Numbered from the stretch's first letter, positions 25,180 through 34,589 are shown. The stretch: 64,000 nucleotides of DNA from AP-15 sp963812675 (GCA_963812675.1 CAWEWR010000031.1:57763-121762), one strand, 5' to 3'. The notes: a model not told the origin generated them from the sequence alone. Program-made: numbers and translations.

Positions 25180-25734
25180 CTACCCGATCTTGATGGTGCT
25201 GTCGCCGGTGAATGCGTAGGGCGGTACGACCAGGTTCAGCGGGGCGGGCCCTTGGCGAATCCGGCCCGAGGTATCATAGATCGAGCCGTGGCAGGGGCAA
25301 AACCAACCGCCATAGGGGCCGCGGGGATCGCCGGCCTTCTGACCGAGCGGGATGCAGCCGAGATGGGTGCACACGCCAATGATCACCAGCCATTCCGGCT
25401 TTTTGACGCGCGCCGAATCCGGCTGCGGATCGCGCAGGTCCGAAACATTGACGTCATCCGCCGCCTTGATTTCCTCCGGAGTGCGATGGTCGATAAACAC
25501 CGGCTTCCCGCGCCACGCGACGGTGAGACGCTGGCCGACTTGCACGGGCGCGAGATCGACCTCCGCGGTGGACAGAGCCAAGGTGTCGCGCGCCGGGTTC
25601 AGGCTGTCGATGAACGGCCAAATCGTAGCCGCGACGCCGACGGCACCGATCGCCGTCGCGGTCAAAATCAGAAAATCGCGCCGCGTCTCGCCGGCATGTG
25701 CTCCGCTGACATTGTGCTGCGCCAGATCGGCCAT
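25180..25734 (-). CDS. petA: Rieske iron-sulfur subunit of the bc1 complex
   Basis: This 184-residue subunit accepts electrons from quinol. A TAT signal anchor (TRRDFLILTATAIGAVGVAATIW) is followed by the soluble Rieske domain with CTHLGC and CPCHGS boxes, the standard bc1 form, and the GPAPLNL segment. ATG 25734 is chosen because the TAT motif sits at the expected distance. First gene of petABC. It diverges from trmL over 163 bases. Confidence 0.96.
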   Translation of the reverse strand: MADLAQHNVSGAHAGETRRDFLILTATAIGAVGVAATIWPFIDSLNPARDTLALSTAEVDLAPVQVGQRLTVAWRGKPVFIDHRTPEEIKAADDVNVSDLRDPQPDSARVKKPEWLVIIGVCTHLGCIPLGQKAGDPRGPYGGWFCPCHGSIYDTSGRIRQGPAPLNLVVPPYAFTGDSTIKIG

Positions 25735-25820
25735 CCAACCCTCATTATTTCGCGTCCGCCGGTCAGGCGCGGCCGCTATTCGCAAGCTATACTGTTGAGG
25801 ACAGCGAACTATGCGACAGA

Positions 25821-25839
25821 CTGCCGCATAAATCGGCAG
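25821..25839. promoter_or_regulatory. Six-base inverted repeat between petA and trmL
   Basis: CTGCCG and CGGCAG flank a seven-base CATAAAT centre. It lies in the 162-base divergent region that must contain both promoters. TATAGA and TATACT stand nearby (25849-25868) as possible -10 elements for trmL, but no good -35 was found. An operator role is only a suggestion. Confidence 0.3.
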
Positions 25840-25896
25840 CGATCCGAGTATAGACCATCGCATTTATACTGCCTCCAATATGTCAGCGGAGGTCGT

Positions 25897-26355
25897 GTGC
25901 GTCTCGCTTTGTTCGAACCGGACATTCCGCAAAACACCGGGGCCTTGCTGCGGCTCGCGGCATGCTTTGGGGTAGCGGTCGATCTGATCGAGCCGTGCGG
26001 TTTCCTGCTCGACGACCGGCGGCTCAAGCGCGCCGTCCTCGACTATGCGGCCGATCTCGTTATCTGCCGTCATGCTTCGTGGGCGGCGTTTCTCGCGCAC
26101 CGGGCATCGCAATCGCGGCTGATCCTGATGACGACGAGCGGGACCACGCCGCTGCATCGTTCCATGTTTGCGGCGGACGACACGATCCTCCTCGGCCGGG
26201 AGAGCGCCGGAGTGCCGGAGGAAGTGCATCGTGCAGCGGCGGCTCGCGTTGTTATCCCGTTGCGCCCGGGCGCGCGCTCGCTCAACGTCGCGCTCGCGGG
26301 CGCGATTGCGCTCGCCGAGGGATTGCGTCAAACCGGATTGTTCCCTGAACCATGA
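25897..26355 (+). CDS. trmL: tRNA (cytidine(34)-2'-O)-methyltransferase
   Basis: TrmL methylates the wobble ribose in tRNA-Leu isoacceptors. The 152-residue SPOUT protein has NTGALLRLAACFG near the N-terminus and the knot motifs LGRESAGVPE and SLNVALAGAIALAE at the C-terminus. It starts at GTG 25897, four bases after GGAGG; the family begins with this exact LALFEPDIPQN segment, so upstream codons are not used. Its stop overlaps hemF as ATGA. Confidence 0.92.
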   Translation: MRLALFEPDIPQNTGALLRLAACFGVAVDLIEPCGFLLDDRRLKRAVLDYAADLVICRHASWAAFLAHRASQSRLILMTTSGTTPLHRSMFAADDTILLGRESAGVPEEVHRAAAARVVIPLRPGARSLNVALAGAIALAEGLRQTGLFPEP

Positions 26356-27221
26356 CCGAACAGCCTTCCTTTCCTCCCAATGCCATCGGGTGCGCCACCG
26401 CCGAGGCTTGGTTTGCCGAGCTCCGCGACCGTATCTGCGCCGAGTTCGAGGCGATCGAGGCCGAATTTTCCGGCGCATGCCCCGAGGGGCTGCCGCCGGG
26501 CCGCTTCGAGCGCAGCGATTGGCAGCGGCCGGGAGGCGGCGGCGGCACGATTTCGGTCATGCGCGGGCGGGTTTTCGAAAAGGTCGGGGTCAACATCTCG
26601 ACCGTGTCGGGCGAATTCTCGCCCGAGTTCCGCAACGAGATCCCGGGCGCGTCGCAGGATCCGCGCTTCTGGGCGAGCGGCATCTCGCTCGTCGCCCATA
26701 TGTGCTCGCCGCTCGTCCCGGCGGCGCATATGAACACCCGCCATATCGTCACCAGCAAAGCCTGGTTTGGCGGCGGCGCCGATCTGACCCCGATCTACCC
26801 CGACGAGGCCGCGGCCAAAGAGTTTCATGCCGCGCTTGCGGCGCCCTGCGCATCCTACGACGGCGACTGTTATGAGCGCTTCAAGACATGGTGCGACGAA
26901 TACTTCTTTCTCAAGCATCGGGGCGAGCCGCGCGGTGTCGGCGGGATCTTTTTCGACTATCTCGATAACGGCGACCAGGAGCGCGACTTCGCCTTCGTCC
27001 GCTCGGTCGGGGAGGCCTTCCTCGGTGTGTTCGCCGCCATTGTGCGGGAGCGGATGCAGCTCACCTGGACCGAGGAGCAACGCCGCCACCAGCTGGTCCG
27101 CCGGGGCCGCTACGTCGAGTTCAACCTGCTCTACGACCGGGGCACCGTGTTCGGTTTGAAGACCGGGGGCAACCCGGAGGCGATCTTGATGTCCTTACCG
27201 CCGTTGGTGGCGTGGCCCTAG
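26352..27221 (+). CDS. hemF: Oxygen-dependent coproporphyrinogen III oxidase
   Basis: HemF decarboxylates coproporphyrinogen III to protoporphyrinogen IX with O2 in haem synthesis. The 289-residue protein has the family blocks VGVNISTVSGEF, MNTRHIVTSKAWFGGGADLTP, EYFFLKHRGEPRGVGGIFFDY and RYVEFNLLYDRGTVFGLKTGG. It overlaps trmL by four bases, so both are co-translated. The oxygen-dependent form fits an aerobic lifestyle with a bc1 chain. Confidence 0.97.
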   Translation: MTEQPSFPPNAIGCATAEAWFAELRDRICAEFEAIEAEFSGACPEGLPPGRFERSDWQRPGGGGGTISVMRGRVFEKVGVNISTVSGEFSPEFRNEIPGASQDPRFWASGISLVAHMCSPLVPAAHMNTRHIVTSKAWFGGGADLTPIYPDEAAAKEFHAALAAPCASYDGDCYERFKTWCDEYFFLKHRGEPRGVGGIFFDYLDNGDQERDFAFVRSVGEAFLGVFAAIVRERMQLTWTEEQRRHQLVRRGRYVEFNLLYDRGTVFGLKTGGNPEAILMSLPPLVAWP

Positions 27222-27514
27222 GGAACGGCCGACGCGGCCGACCCTGATCCGCGCGCGCTATGACCCTTTTCTCAGCGGCATCGTCGCCACCGCCCCACGC
27301 TTCGGCTTCAAGCGGGAGGAACCGCCCGGCCAGGATGAACCGCGTCTGCGGGGTTTACGGCAGTAATCTTTACCCGCGGACTTCGCGACTTTATGCAATT
27401 CTGCCTGTGCGTGGCCTCGCGCACGGCGTAAGGTCGTGCAACTCTCATGGCCGGTGCCGCCGCCGCGTGGCGGAATAGAGTTGGACGACTGCCGCAACCA
27501 TTTCGACGTTTGTG

Positions 27515-29329
27515 ATGGTCTCTGTCTTCGACCGTGCCACACAGTTATCCGCGGCCCTTCTGATCGGCTCGATCCTGGCTTTCTCGAATGCAGCGAGGGC
27601 GGCAGAGGTCAATCCGCTGACCCCGGTCGATACCGGCAGTCCTAGAGCGACCCTGCAGGATTTCGTCGTGACGATGGACGGGATCTACCGCGGCATGAAG
27701 GACATTCTGCAGCAATACGCGGCGTCGGGACGACTGTACCTCACATCCGACGAACGGCACAGACAGGTCGAGATCCTTTCCGCCACAGCAAAGGCGATCA
27801 GGGTTCTGGATCTTTCCGATATTCCCCCTGTGCTCCAAGATACAGTCGCCGCCGAGCGGGCGATCCAATTAAAGGAAATATTCGACCGGATCGAGCTTCC
27901 TCCTTTCGATAGCATCCCCGACCGGAACGCGGCCGCGAGTCTCCCCGGCAAGCGATGGCGGCTGCCGGAAACCGAGATCGCCATCGCCCAGATCGAGAAC
28001 GGACCGCGTTCCGGCGAATATCTCTTCTCCGCCGGCACGGTGGATCGCCTCCCCGAATTCTACGAACGCATCAAGAAACTGCCTTACAAGCCCGGTCCGG
28101 CAGCCGAATTGAGCGATATTTATCGCAAATTGAGTTCCGGCAGCACCGCGACGATTTACGATGCTTATTTGAGTTCCCCGGTCGGGTTGGAGCGCATCGT
28201 GCCGATCCGCTGGATGCTGCGCCTGCCGGCCTGGGCCAGATCCCCGATCGCCGGAGTCGCCTTGTGGCAGTGGCTCGGGCTCGCGGCCGGGCTCGCCATC
28301 TGCCTGGGATTTGTCTACCGGATATATCGCCTCAACCGGCATCTCGCGGGTCGCAGGGCAGAGGAGTCGGGTCCCGGCTGGCCCACCCTCCTGACGCCGC
28401 TGGCGATCATTCTCGTGACGGCCTTCCCGGTGCCGTTGCTCTGCACGATATTCCGGATCGGCGGGACCGGGCGCATCGTTATCACCTATCTGCAGACGGG
28501 CGCGCTGTATCTCAGCGCCGCCTGGCTTTCCATGATCGCCGCCAGCCTTCTCGCCGAAACCATCGTGGCATCGGAGCATCTGCGACAACGCAGCCTGGAC
28601 AGCCAGCTCATCAGACTCGGCATGCGCTTCGCCGGTATGGCGATCGCCGTCGGATTTCTGATCCAAGGGTCCTACGAGCTGGGTTTCCCGACCTATTCGG
28701 TGTTGGCGGGGTTGGGTGTCGGAGGTTTGGCCGTGGCGCTTGCGGCTCGGGACAGTCTCGCCAACCTCCTCGGCTCGATGCTGATCATGATCGAGAAGCC
28801 GTTCCGCGTGGGGCATTACGTCAGGGTGTCCGGCGGTGAAGGCACGGTCGAGGATGTGGGCTTTCGCAGCACGCGGATCCGCACACCGGATAACTCGCTG
28901 ATATCGATCCCGAACAACTCCGTGGTCAATGCGACGGTCGAAAACCTCAGCCTTCGCATGATGCGCCGCCAGCGCTTTCTGATCCAGGTCACATACGACA
29001 CCCCTCGTGAAAAACTCGAGGAGCTGGTATCGGGCATCAAACAGCTGATCGCCGATCATCCGATGATGAACAAAACCAATTTCAACGTCCGTTTCAACGA
29101 TTTTGGCGAAAGCAGTCTTAATATTTTGGTTTATTTTCATATCGAGACCACCGATTACTCAGCAGAGCTGGAAGCCCGCGAGGAAATGCTGTTGCGGATA
29201 ATGGATCTCGCAAGAGAATTGGGCATCGATTTTGCGTTCCCGACCCGCACGCTGGTGATCGAGGCACCTCCGGAGGAGGATCTGCCCGTGGCGCGAGGGC
29301 CCGTCGGCGCCGTCTTCGGGCGCCGCTGA
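27515..29329 (+). CDS. Large MscS-family mechanosensitive channel
   Basis: This 604-residue membrane protein has a signal peptide (LIGSILAFSNAARAA), a periplasmic region of about 200 residues, about five transmembrane segments between 245 and 425, and a C-terminal MscS core. The pore and beta-domain motifs are LAGLGVGGLAVALAARDSLAN, IEKPFRVGHYV and TPDNSLISIPNNSVVNA. The large periplasmic part sets it apart from the 286-residue E. coli MscS and recalls MscM-like and YbdG-like members. A GTG lies one codon upstream. Likely releases solutes on osmotic downshock. Confidence 0.9.
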   Translation: MVSVFDRATQLSAALLIGSILAFSNAARAAEVNPLTPVDTGSPRATLQDFVVTMDGIYRGMKDILQQYAASGRLYLTSDERHRQVEILSATAKAIRVLDLSDIPPVLQDTVAAERAIQLKEIFDRIELPPFDSIPDRNAAASLPGKRWRLPETEIAIAQIENGPRSGEYLFSAGTVDRLPEFYERIKKLPYKPGPAAELSDIYRKLSSGSTATIYDAYLSSPVGLERIVPIRWMLRLPAWARSPIAGVALWQWLGLAAGLAICLGFVYRIYRLNRHLAGRRAEESGPGWPTLLTPLAIILVTAFPVPLLCTIFRIGGTGRIVITYLQTGALYLSAAWLSMIAASLLAETIVASEHLRQRSLDSQLIRLGMRFAGMAIAVGFLIQGSYELGFPTYSVLAGLGVGGLAVALAARDSLANLLGSMLIMIEKPFRVGHYVRVSGGEGTVEDVGFRSTRIRTPDNSLISIPNNSVVNATVENLSLRMMRRQRFLIQVTYDTPREKLEELVSGIKQLIADHPMMNKTNFNVRFNDFGESSLNILVYFHIETTDYSAELEAREEMLLRIMDLARELGIDFAFPTRTLVIEAPPEEDLPVARGPVGAVFGRR

Positions 29330-29610
29330 ATGGAGTTCCGTCGCCGCTGCAGTCACAGAAGAATACAGAACGTTCGGGACGATGTAGGCCCTAGTGTTGG
29401 GCCGTGAAAACCGCGCCGAATGGCCGCAGAGCCAAGCCGCTGTTCGGGCCCGTATCATCGGGCTTAAAGACGGGCGCTGGGGCGCTTCGCCGTGGCCTAC
29501 TGAACCGCGTTTGGCTAGTCGCCTCCGACCACTCTCGACGGATGGGCGGACGGCGAATTCTCGACTACAATTTTGCCTATGCCGCAGATAACCTATCCGG
29601 AGATTGGAGA

Positions 29611-29856
29611 ATGAAACACGTTGCACTCGCAGTGATGATTGCGGTTGGCACCCTTGCCTTCGCCCCGCAGAGCCATGGCGCGGCTTGCGCCAATGGGGTC
29701 TATCGTGCGGGATGCGTCGGGCCAAACGGGGCGGCGGTCGTCCGCAAGCCAGCCCCCGTGTACCGAGCCAAACCGCCGGTCGCCTGCGCCAACGGCGTCT
29801 ATCGGGCGGGGTGCGTCGGCCCCCACGGAGCAGCGGTCGTCCGCAAGCCATATTAG
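29611..29856 (+). CDS. Small secreted protein with a duplicated cysteine-containing repeat
   Basis: This 81-residue protein has a signal peptide (residues 1-23). The mature part is two near-identical 23-residue units, 25-47 and 58-80, each reading ACANGVYRAGCVGP then N or H and GAAVVRKP, with an eleven-residue linker. Each unit has two cysteines, so one disulfide per repeat is likely in the periplasm. GGAGATTGGAGA precedes the ATG. I do not know its function; it lies 47 bases before the formylglycine-generating enzyme gene. Confidence 0.75.
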   Translation: MKHVALAVMIAVGTLAFAPQSHGAACANGVYRAGCVGPNGAAVVRKPAPVYRAKPPVACANGVYRAGCVGPHGAAVVRKPY

Positions 29857-29903
29857 CGGCATCAGCCCGCTCCGCGCGTTGGCAGCTGAGGTGGTCGCGC
29901 AAG

Positions 29904-30947
29904 ATGCGACGTTCATTCCTTTTGATCTCGGGCGGAGTTGCGCTCAGTCTGGCGATCGCGGTTTATGCCGTGTCGTCAGTTTGGTCCGGCAAGGCGGCAG
30001 TCTCCTCCAGTCAGCCGGGGATGGTGTGGGTCCCCGGCGGTGAATTCGCGATGGGCAGCGACGATCCGAAGGTCCGCGCGGATGAGCGGCCGACGCATCG
30101 CGTCCGCGTCGACGGCTTCTGGGTGGACGAGACCGTGGTTACGAACGCGCGGTTCCGGGGCTTCGTCGAGGCCACGGGCTACGTCACCGTCGCCGAGCGC
30201 AAGCCCGACTGGGAAGAGTTGAAAAAGCAGGTGCCGCCCGGAACGCCGAAACCGCCCGATGATGTGCTGGTGGCGGGCTCGGGCGTATTCCAGCCGACCA
30301 AGGGACCGGTGGACCTCAGCGATTGGAGCGAATGGTGGCGCTGGCAGCCCGGGGCGGACTGGCGTCATCCCGGCGGTCCCGGCACCTCGATCGAGGGCAA
30401 GGACAACCATCCCGTCGTCCAGGTCGCGTGGGAGGATGCCGTCGCCTATGCGAAATGGGCGGGAAAACGGCTGCCGACCGAAGCAGAATACGAGTTCGCC
30501 GCGCGCGGCGGGCTCGACGGCAAGCGGTTCGCGTGGGGCGACGAGTTCACGCCGGACGGCAAGTTCCTGGCCAATACCTGGCAGGGTACGTTCCCGGCGA
30601 CCGACACCGGCGAGGACGGCTTCAGAGGCGCTGCGCCGGTCGGCTCTTTTCCGGCCAATGGCTATGGCCTGTTCGATATGACCGGGAACGTCTGGCAGCA
30701 CGTCTCCGACTGGTATCGGCCCGACACCTATCGCGAGCAAGCCAATGAGGGCATCGTCACCAATCCGGTTGGTCCGACGAGCAGCCTCGACCCGGACGAA
30801 CCGCTTTCGCCCAAGCACGTAATCCGCGGCGGCTCATATCTGTGCTCCGAAGCCTTCTGCTTCAGCTATCGCCCCGCCGCGCGGATGAAATTGTCGCCGG
30901 ACAGTGCGCTACCCAATGTCGGGTTCCGTCTGGTGAAGGGAACCTAG
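29904..30947 (+). CDS. Formylglycine-generating enzyme (sulfatase-modifying factor), N-terminally anchored
   Basis: FGE oxidises an active-site cysteine of sulfatases to formylglycine. The 347-residue protein has the FGE-sulfatase domain from about 38 (GMVWVPGGEFAMGSDD) through RLPTEAEYEFAARGG and GLFDMTGNVWQ to the C-terminal GFRLVKGT. The redox cysteines are both present, Cys314 and Cys319 in GGSYLCSEAFCFSYR, which separates true FGE from the many domain relatives without them. A hydrophobic segment at residues 5-24 would place it in or across the inner membrane, unlike most bacterial FGEs. The likely client sulfatase follows. Confidence 0.9.
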   Translation: MRRSFLLISGGVALSLAIAVYAVSSVWSGKAAVSSSQPGMVWVPGGEFAMGSDDPKVRADERPTHRVRVDGFWVDETVVTNARFRGFVEATGYVTVAERKPDWEELKKQVPPGTPKPPDDVLVAGSGVFQPTKGPVDLSDWSEWWRWQPGADWRHPGGPGTSIEGKDNHPVVQVAWEDAVAYAKWAGKRLPTEAEYEFAARGGLDGKRFAWGDEFTPDGKFLANTWQGTFPATDTGEDGFRGAAPVGSFPANGYGLFDMTGNVWQHVSDWYRPDTYREQANEGIVTNPVGPTSSLDPDEPLSPKHVIRGGSYLCSEAFCFSYRPAARMKLSPDSALPNVGFRLVKGT

Positions 30948-30975
30948 TGATAGTTCCATCGGCGCGCCTGACGTT

Positions 30976-31052
30976 GAGATTGCTTCGTCGCTCCGCTCCT
31001 CGCAATGACAAACTTTTTTTGGGTGTCATTGCGAGCGAAGCGAAGCAATCTC
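30976..31052. repeat. 77-base palindromic intergenic repeat, copy 2
   Basis: Same element as at 17618-17694 and of equal length: left arm GAGATTGCTTCGTCGCT, right arm GCGAAGCAATCTC, with facing CTCGCAATGACA and TGTCATTGCGAG. It lies between the FGE and sulfatase genes, where the hairpin could modulate read-through or protect the upstream mRNA end. Confidence 0.85.
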
Positions 31053-31130
31053 GGTCGTACCGGCGCCGATGCCGAATGCTGCGTTCGAATCACTAGCGTA
31101 TCGTTCAAAAGGCAATATTGGGAAATTATC

Positions 31131-33554
31131 GTGAGGAAAATCCTTGCTACAGTCGCCGTCTTGTTATTCTCGGCATCGGGCTCGCTCGCGCAGACCAGCC
31201 CCGCCCCCGAAGGGGTGGGAATGGACCGGACGGTGCTTCCGATCCCGCAACCGACGTACCCGCCGATCACCACTTTCGATGCGCGCAACGCCACCCCGCC
31301 GCCGCGCTTCGAGGTGAAGGCGCCCGCGGGTGCGCCCAATGTTCTGATCATTCTGCTCGACGATATGGGTTTCGGCCAGTCGAGCGCGTTCGGCGGGCCG
31401 ATCAACATGCCGACCCTCGATGCGCTGGCCAGCCAAGGTCTGCGCTACAACGAGTTCCACACGGCGGCGATATGCTCGCCGACGCGGGCGGCGCTGCTCA
31501 CCGGCCGCAACCATCACATGAACAATATGGGCGCGATCACCGAGATCGCGACCGCCTTTCCTGGCAATACCGGGGTGCGCCCGAACAGCATTGCGCCGAT
31601 CGCCGAGATGCTACGGCTCAATGGCTACAGCACGGCGGCTTTTGGCAAGTGGCACGAGACACCGCCCTGGCAGGTCAGCCCTTCGGGCCCGACCGATCTG
31701 TGGCCGACCCGGTCGGGATTCGACAAATTCTATGGCTTCATGGCCGGCGAGACCAATCAATACACGCCGACGCTTTACGAAGACATGTCGCGGATCGAAA
31801 TCCCGCGCAATCCGAATTACCAACTGATGACGGATATGACCGACAAGGCGATCGGGTGGGTCGAGTACCAGAAATCGCTGACGCCGGATAAACCGTTCTT
31901 CATCTATTTTGCGCCCGGCGCCGTGCATGCGCCGTTCCACGTGTCTAAAGAGTGGATCGACAAGTATCGCGGCAAGTTCGACCAGGGCTGGGACAAATTG
32001 CGCGAGGAGACATTGGCGCGGCAGAAGCAGCTCGGCGTCGTCCCGCCGGATACCAAGCTGGCGCCAAAGCCGCAGGCGATGAAGGACTGGGATACCCTCT
32101 CTCCCGACGAAAAGCGGCTTTTTGCACGCCAAATGGAGGTGTTCGCCGGCTTTGGCGAATATACCGATCACGAGATCGGCCGGTTGATCGAGGCCATCAG
32201 GAATATGGGGCAGCTCGAAAATACTCTCGTCTTCTACATTGTCGGCGACAACGGGGCGAGCGCCGAGGGCGGCGCGAATGGGCTCGTCAACGAGTTCAGC
32301 TATTTCAATGGCGTGCCGGAGACGGTCGCGGACATGCTGAAGCACATCGACGAGCTCGGCGGCCCGCTGACCTACCCTCATTATGCCGCCGGCTGGGCGG
32401 TGGCCGGTGACACGCCTTTTACCTGGACCAAACAAATAGCCGGCAGCTATGGCGGCACGCGCAACCCGCTGGTTGTCTTCTGGCCCAAGCGGGTCAATGC
32501 CAAGGGTCAGCTCCGCACGCAATGGCATCATGTCATCGACATCGCGCCGACCATCCTTGAAGCGGCTGGTTTGCCCGAGCCGCGCGTCGTCGACGGCACG
32601 GCGCAGACCCCGATCCAAGGCGTCAGTATGGCCTACAGCTTCGGCGATCCTGCCGCGGCGAGCCGGCACCACACCCAGTATTTCGAAGTTCTCGGCAATC
32701 GCGGGATCTACCATGAGGGCTGGCTTGCCGGCACGGTCCACCGGGCGCCCTGGGAATATGTCCCCCGCGCCACGCTCGAGAACGACAAATGGGAGCTCTA
32801 CGACGCGCGCAACGATTTCAGCCTGACCAATGATCTGTCGGCCACCAATCCCGCCAAGCTGAAAGAAATGCAGGATCTCTTCCTCGAGGAGGCGGTCATC
32901 AACCATGTGCTGCCGATCGATGACCGCACTATCGAGCGGTTCAATCCGGCATTGGCCGGCCGCCCCGATTTAATGGCCGGCCGCCCCTCATTGACGGTGC
33001 ATGAAGGAATGGTCGGGATGGCCGAGAACATCTTCATCAACGTTAAGAACCGATCGCTGTCGATCACCGCCGATGTGACAATTCCCGATGGCGGCGGCGA
33101 AGGCACAATCATTGCGCAGGGCGGACGGTTCGGCGGATGGAGCCTTCATCTGAAGGATCACAAGCCGGTCTACACCTACAATTTTCTCGGAGTGCAGCGC
33201 TTCACGATAGCCGGGGTTCAACCGGTTGCGGCGGGACGGACGACGATTCGCTACGACTTCGCCTATGACGGCGGCAGGCCCGGGGCCGGCGGAACCGGCA
33301 CGTTGTTCATCAACGGAGCGCAGGTCGCGCAAGGCCGTATCGAGCGAACACAGTGCTGCGTCTTCGGGGAAGAGGGCGCCGATGTCGGCCTCAAAGAAGG
33401 AACGCCCGTCAGCGAAGACTATCAGGTGCCGTTCAAGTTCACCGGCCGGATAGAGCGGGTGACGATCGAGGTCAAGAACCCGAGTCCCGCGGAGCAGCAG
33501 ACCGACGACAAGGCCGATGCCGATGCGAAGCTGGAGAAGGCTCTGTCCGACTAG
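31131..33554 (+). CDS. Exported arylsulfatase (formylglycine-dependent)
   Basis: This 807-residue sulfatase hydrolyses sulfate esters. The signal peptide (ILATVAVLLFSASGSLAQ) follows a GTG start at 31131. The active-site motif CSPTRAALLTGR puts the formylglycine precursor at Cys115; Asp77 and Asp78 in ILLDDMG bind the metal, and DNGASAEGG is the later metal-site block. The region after about 600 is a C-terminal extension (EGTIIAQGGRFGGWSLHLKD) typical of the long AslA-like sulfatases. The upstream FGE gene and the CxPxR motif support each other. Substrate unknown. Confidence 0.94.
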   Translation: MRKILATVAVLLFSASGSLAQTSPAPEGVGMDRTVLPIPQPTYPPITTFDARNATPPPRFEVKAPAGAPNVLIILLDDMGFGQSSAFGGPINMPTLDALASQGLRYNEFHTAAICSPTRAALLTGRNHHMNNMGAITEIATAFPGNTGVRPNSIAPIAEMLRLNGYSTAAFGKWHETPPWQVSPSGPTDLWPTRSGFDKFYGFMAGETNQYTPTLYEDMSRIEIPRNPNYQLMTDMTDKAIGWVEYQKSLTPDKPFFIYFAPGAVHAPFHVSKEWIDKYRGKFDQGWDKLREETLARQKQLGVVPPDTKLAPKPQAMKDWDTLSPDEKRLFARQMEVFAGFGEYTDHEIGRLIEAIRNMGQLENTLVFYIVGDNGASAEGGANGLVNEFSYFNGVPETVADMLKHIDELGGPLTYPHYAAGWAVAGDTPFTWTKQIAGSYGGTRNPLVVFWPKRVNAKGQLRTQWHHVIDIAPTILEAAGLPEPRVVDGTAQTPIQGVSMAYSFGDPAAASRHHTQYFEVLGNRGIYHEGWLAGTVHRAPWEYVPRATLENDKWELYDARNDFSLTNDLSATNPAKLKEMQDLFLEEAVINHVLPIDDRTIERFNPALAGRPDLMAGRPSLTVHEGMVGMAENIFINVKNRSLSITADVTIPDGGGEGTIIAQGGRFGGWSLHLKDHKPVYTYNFLGVQRFTIAGVQPVAAGRTTIRYDFAYDGGRPGAGGTGTLFINGAQVAQGRIERTQCCVFGEEGADVGLKEGTPVSEDYQVPFKFTGRIERVTIEVKNPSPAEQQTDDKADADAKLEKALSD

Positions 33555-33570
33555 TCGATGCACCACGAAA

Positions 33571-34554
33571 TTAATGGACGAGGCCGGCCTCGCGATAATA
33601 GTTCAGCGCGCCCGGATGGATCGGTATGACCGACCCCCTGGGCACCATGTCCTTGATCTCCAAGGTCGAGAGCGCGGGGTGCAACCGTCGGAAATCGGCG
33701 AAGTTCTCGATCACCGCCTTAACCACGGCATAGCACAGCTCATCTGGCTGATTGCTCGATGTGACGAGCACGGCCCGCGTGCCGATTGTCGGGATGGCTT
33801 CGGGGTTGCCGGGATACATGCCGCCTGGGATGACATAGGCGACGTAATCGGAATGCGTCGCAAGGAGGCTATCGATCGGCGGGCCAGCGACGCGCACCAG
33901 CCTCGCCCGGCAGTCCGTCGTCGCCTCCTGGGTCAGCCCATTGGGATGCCCCGCTTCGAAAATGATCGCGTCGACTTTGTTCCCGCAAAGCGCCTGGTTC
34001 TGTTCGGCGGGCGGGAACTCTAGCACACGCTCGGGACTTGATGTCGCCGAGCCATAAGATCCGAGGACGACATCGTAGGTGAAGTTATACCCGACGCCGC
34101 TCGTCCCGAGGCCGATGCGCTTGCCGCGCAGATCCTGGAAATCGCGTATCCCGGTATCGGGGCGAGCGACGACGGTAAATGCTTCCCGGTAGAGTGCGAT
34201 CAAGACGCGCAGCTTCGGATCGGGGCCCGCGGCCGCGAACGGTCCCTCGCCATGAAAAGCGGCATAGGCGACGTCGGTCTGCGAAAGGCCAAAATTTGCA
34301 TCGCCGCTCTCGACGCGTCGGATGTTCGCCACCGAGCCATCGGAACTCACCGCGACGCATGGCATCGCCTGATGCTCGCCTCCCAGATCAAACATCTGGC
34401 AGATCGCGCTTCCGACCGGATGATAGACGCCGCCGGGCGTCCCGGTCGCGAGAGTAACCGAGGTCGGAGCGAGGGCAACCGAGACGGTCGTGCAGCCTGC
34501 AACGGTGCTCGCCATGATCGCCGCGGCAACGCACAGCGGTCGTCTAAACGGCAT
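33571..34554 (-). CDS. TAXI-family solute-binding lipoprotein
   Basis: This 327-residue protein is a TRAP-associated extracytoplasmic immunogenic (TAXI) type binding protein. It has a lipoprotein signal (MASTVAGC), then VTLATGTPGGVYHPVGSAIC, SDGSVANIRRVESGDANFGLSQ and LRGKRIGLGTSGVGYNFT. TAXI receptors normally feed a DctM-type permease; none is encoded here, so it is either an orphan receptor or serves a distant permease. ATG 34554 starts the signal peptide. Convergent with the sulfatase, 16 bases apart, and downstream of the DUF6134 gene. Confidence 0.87.
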   Translation of the reverse strand: MPFRRPLCVAAAIMASTVAGCTTVSVALAPTSVTLATGTPGGVYHPVGSAICQMFDLGGEHQAMPCVAVSSDGSVANIRRVESGDANFGLSQTDVAYAAFHGEGPFAAAGPDPKLRVLIALYREAFTVVARPDTGIRDFQDLRGKRIGLGTSGVGYNFTYDVVLGSYGSATSSPERVLEFPPAEQNQALCGNKVDAIIFEAGHPNGLTQEATTDCRARLVRVAGPPIDSLLATHSDYVAYVIPGGMYPGNPEAIPTIGTRAVLVTSSNQPDELCYAVVKAVIENFADFRRLHPALSTLEIKDMVPRGSVIPIHPGALNYYREAGLVH

Positions 34555-34589
34555 AACCGAATGCCCCCTTGTGCGCCGGTGAGCGGGCC

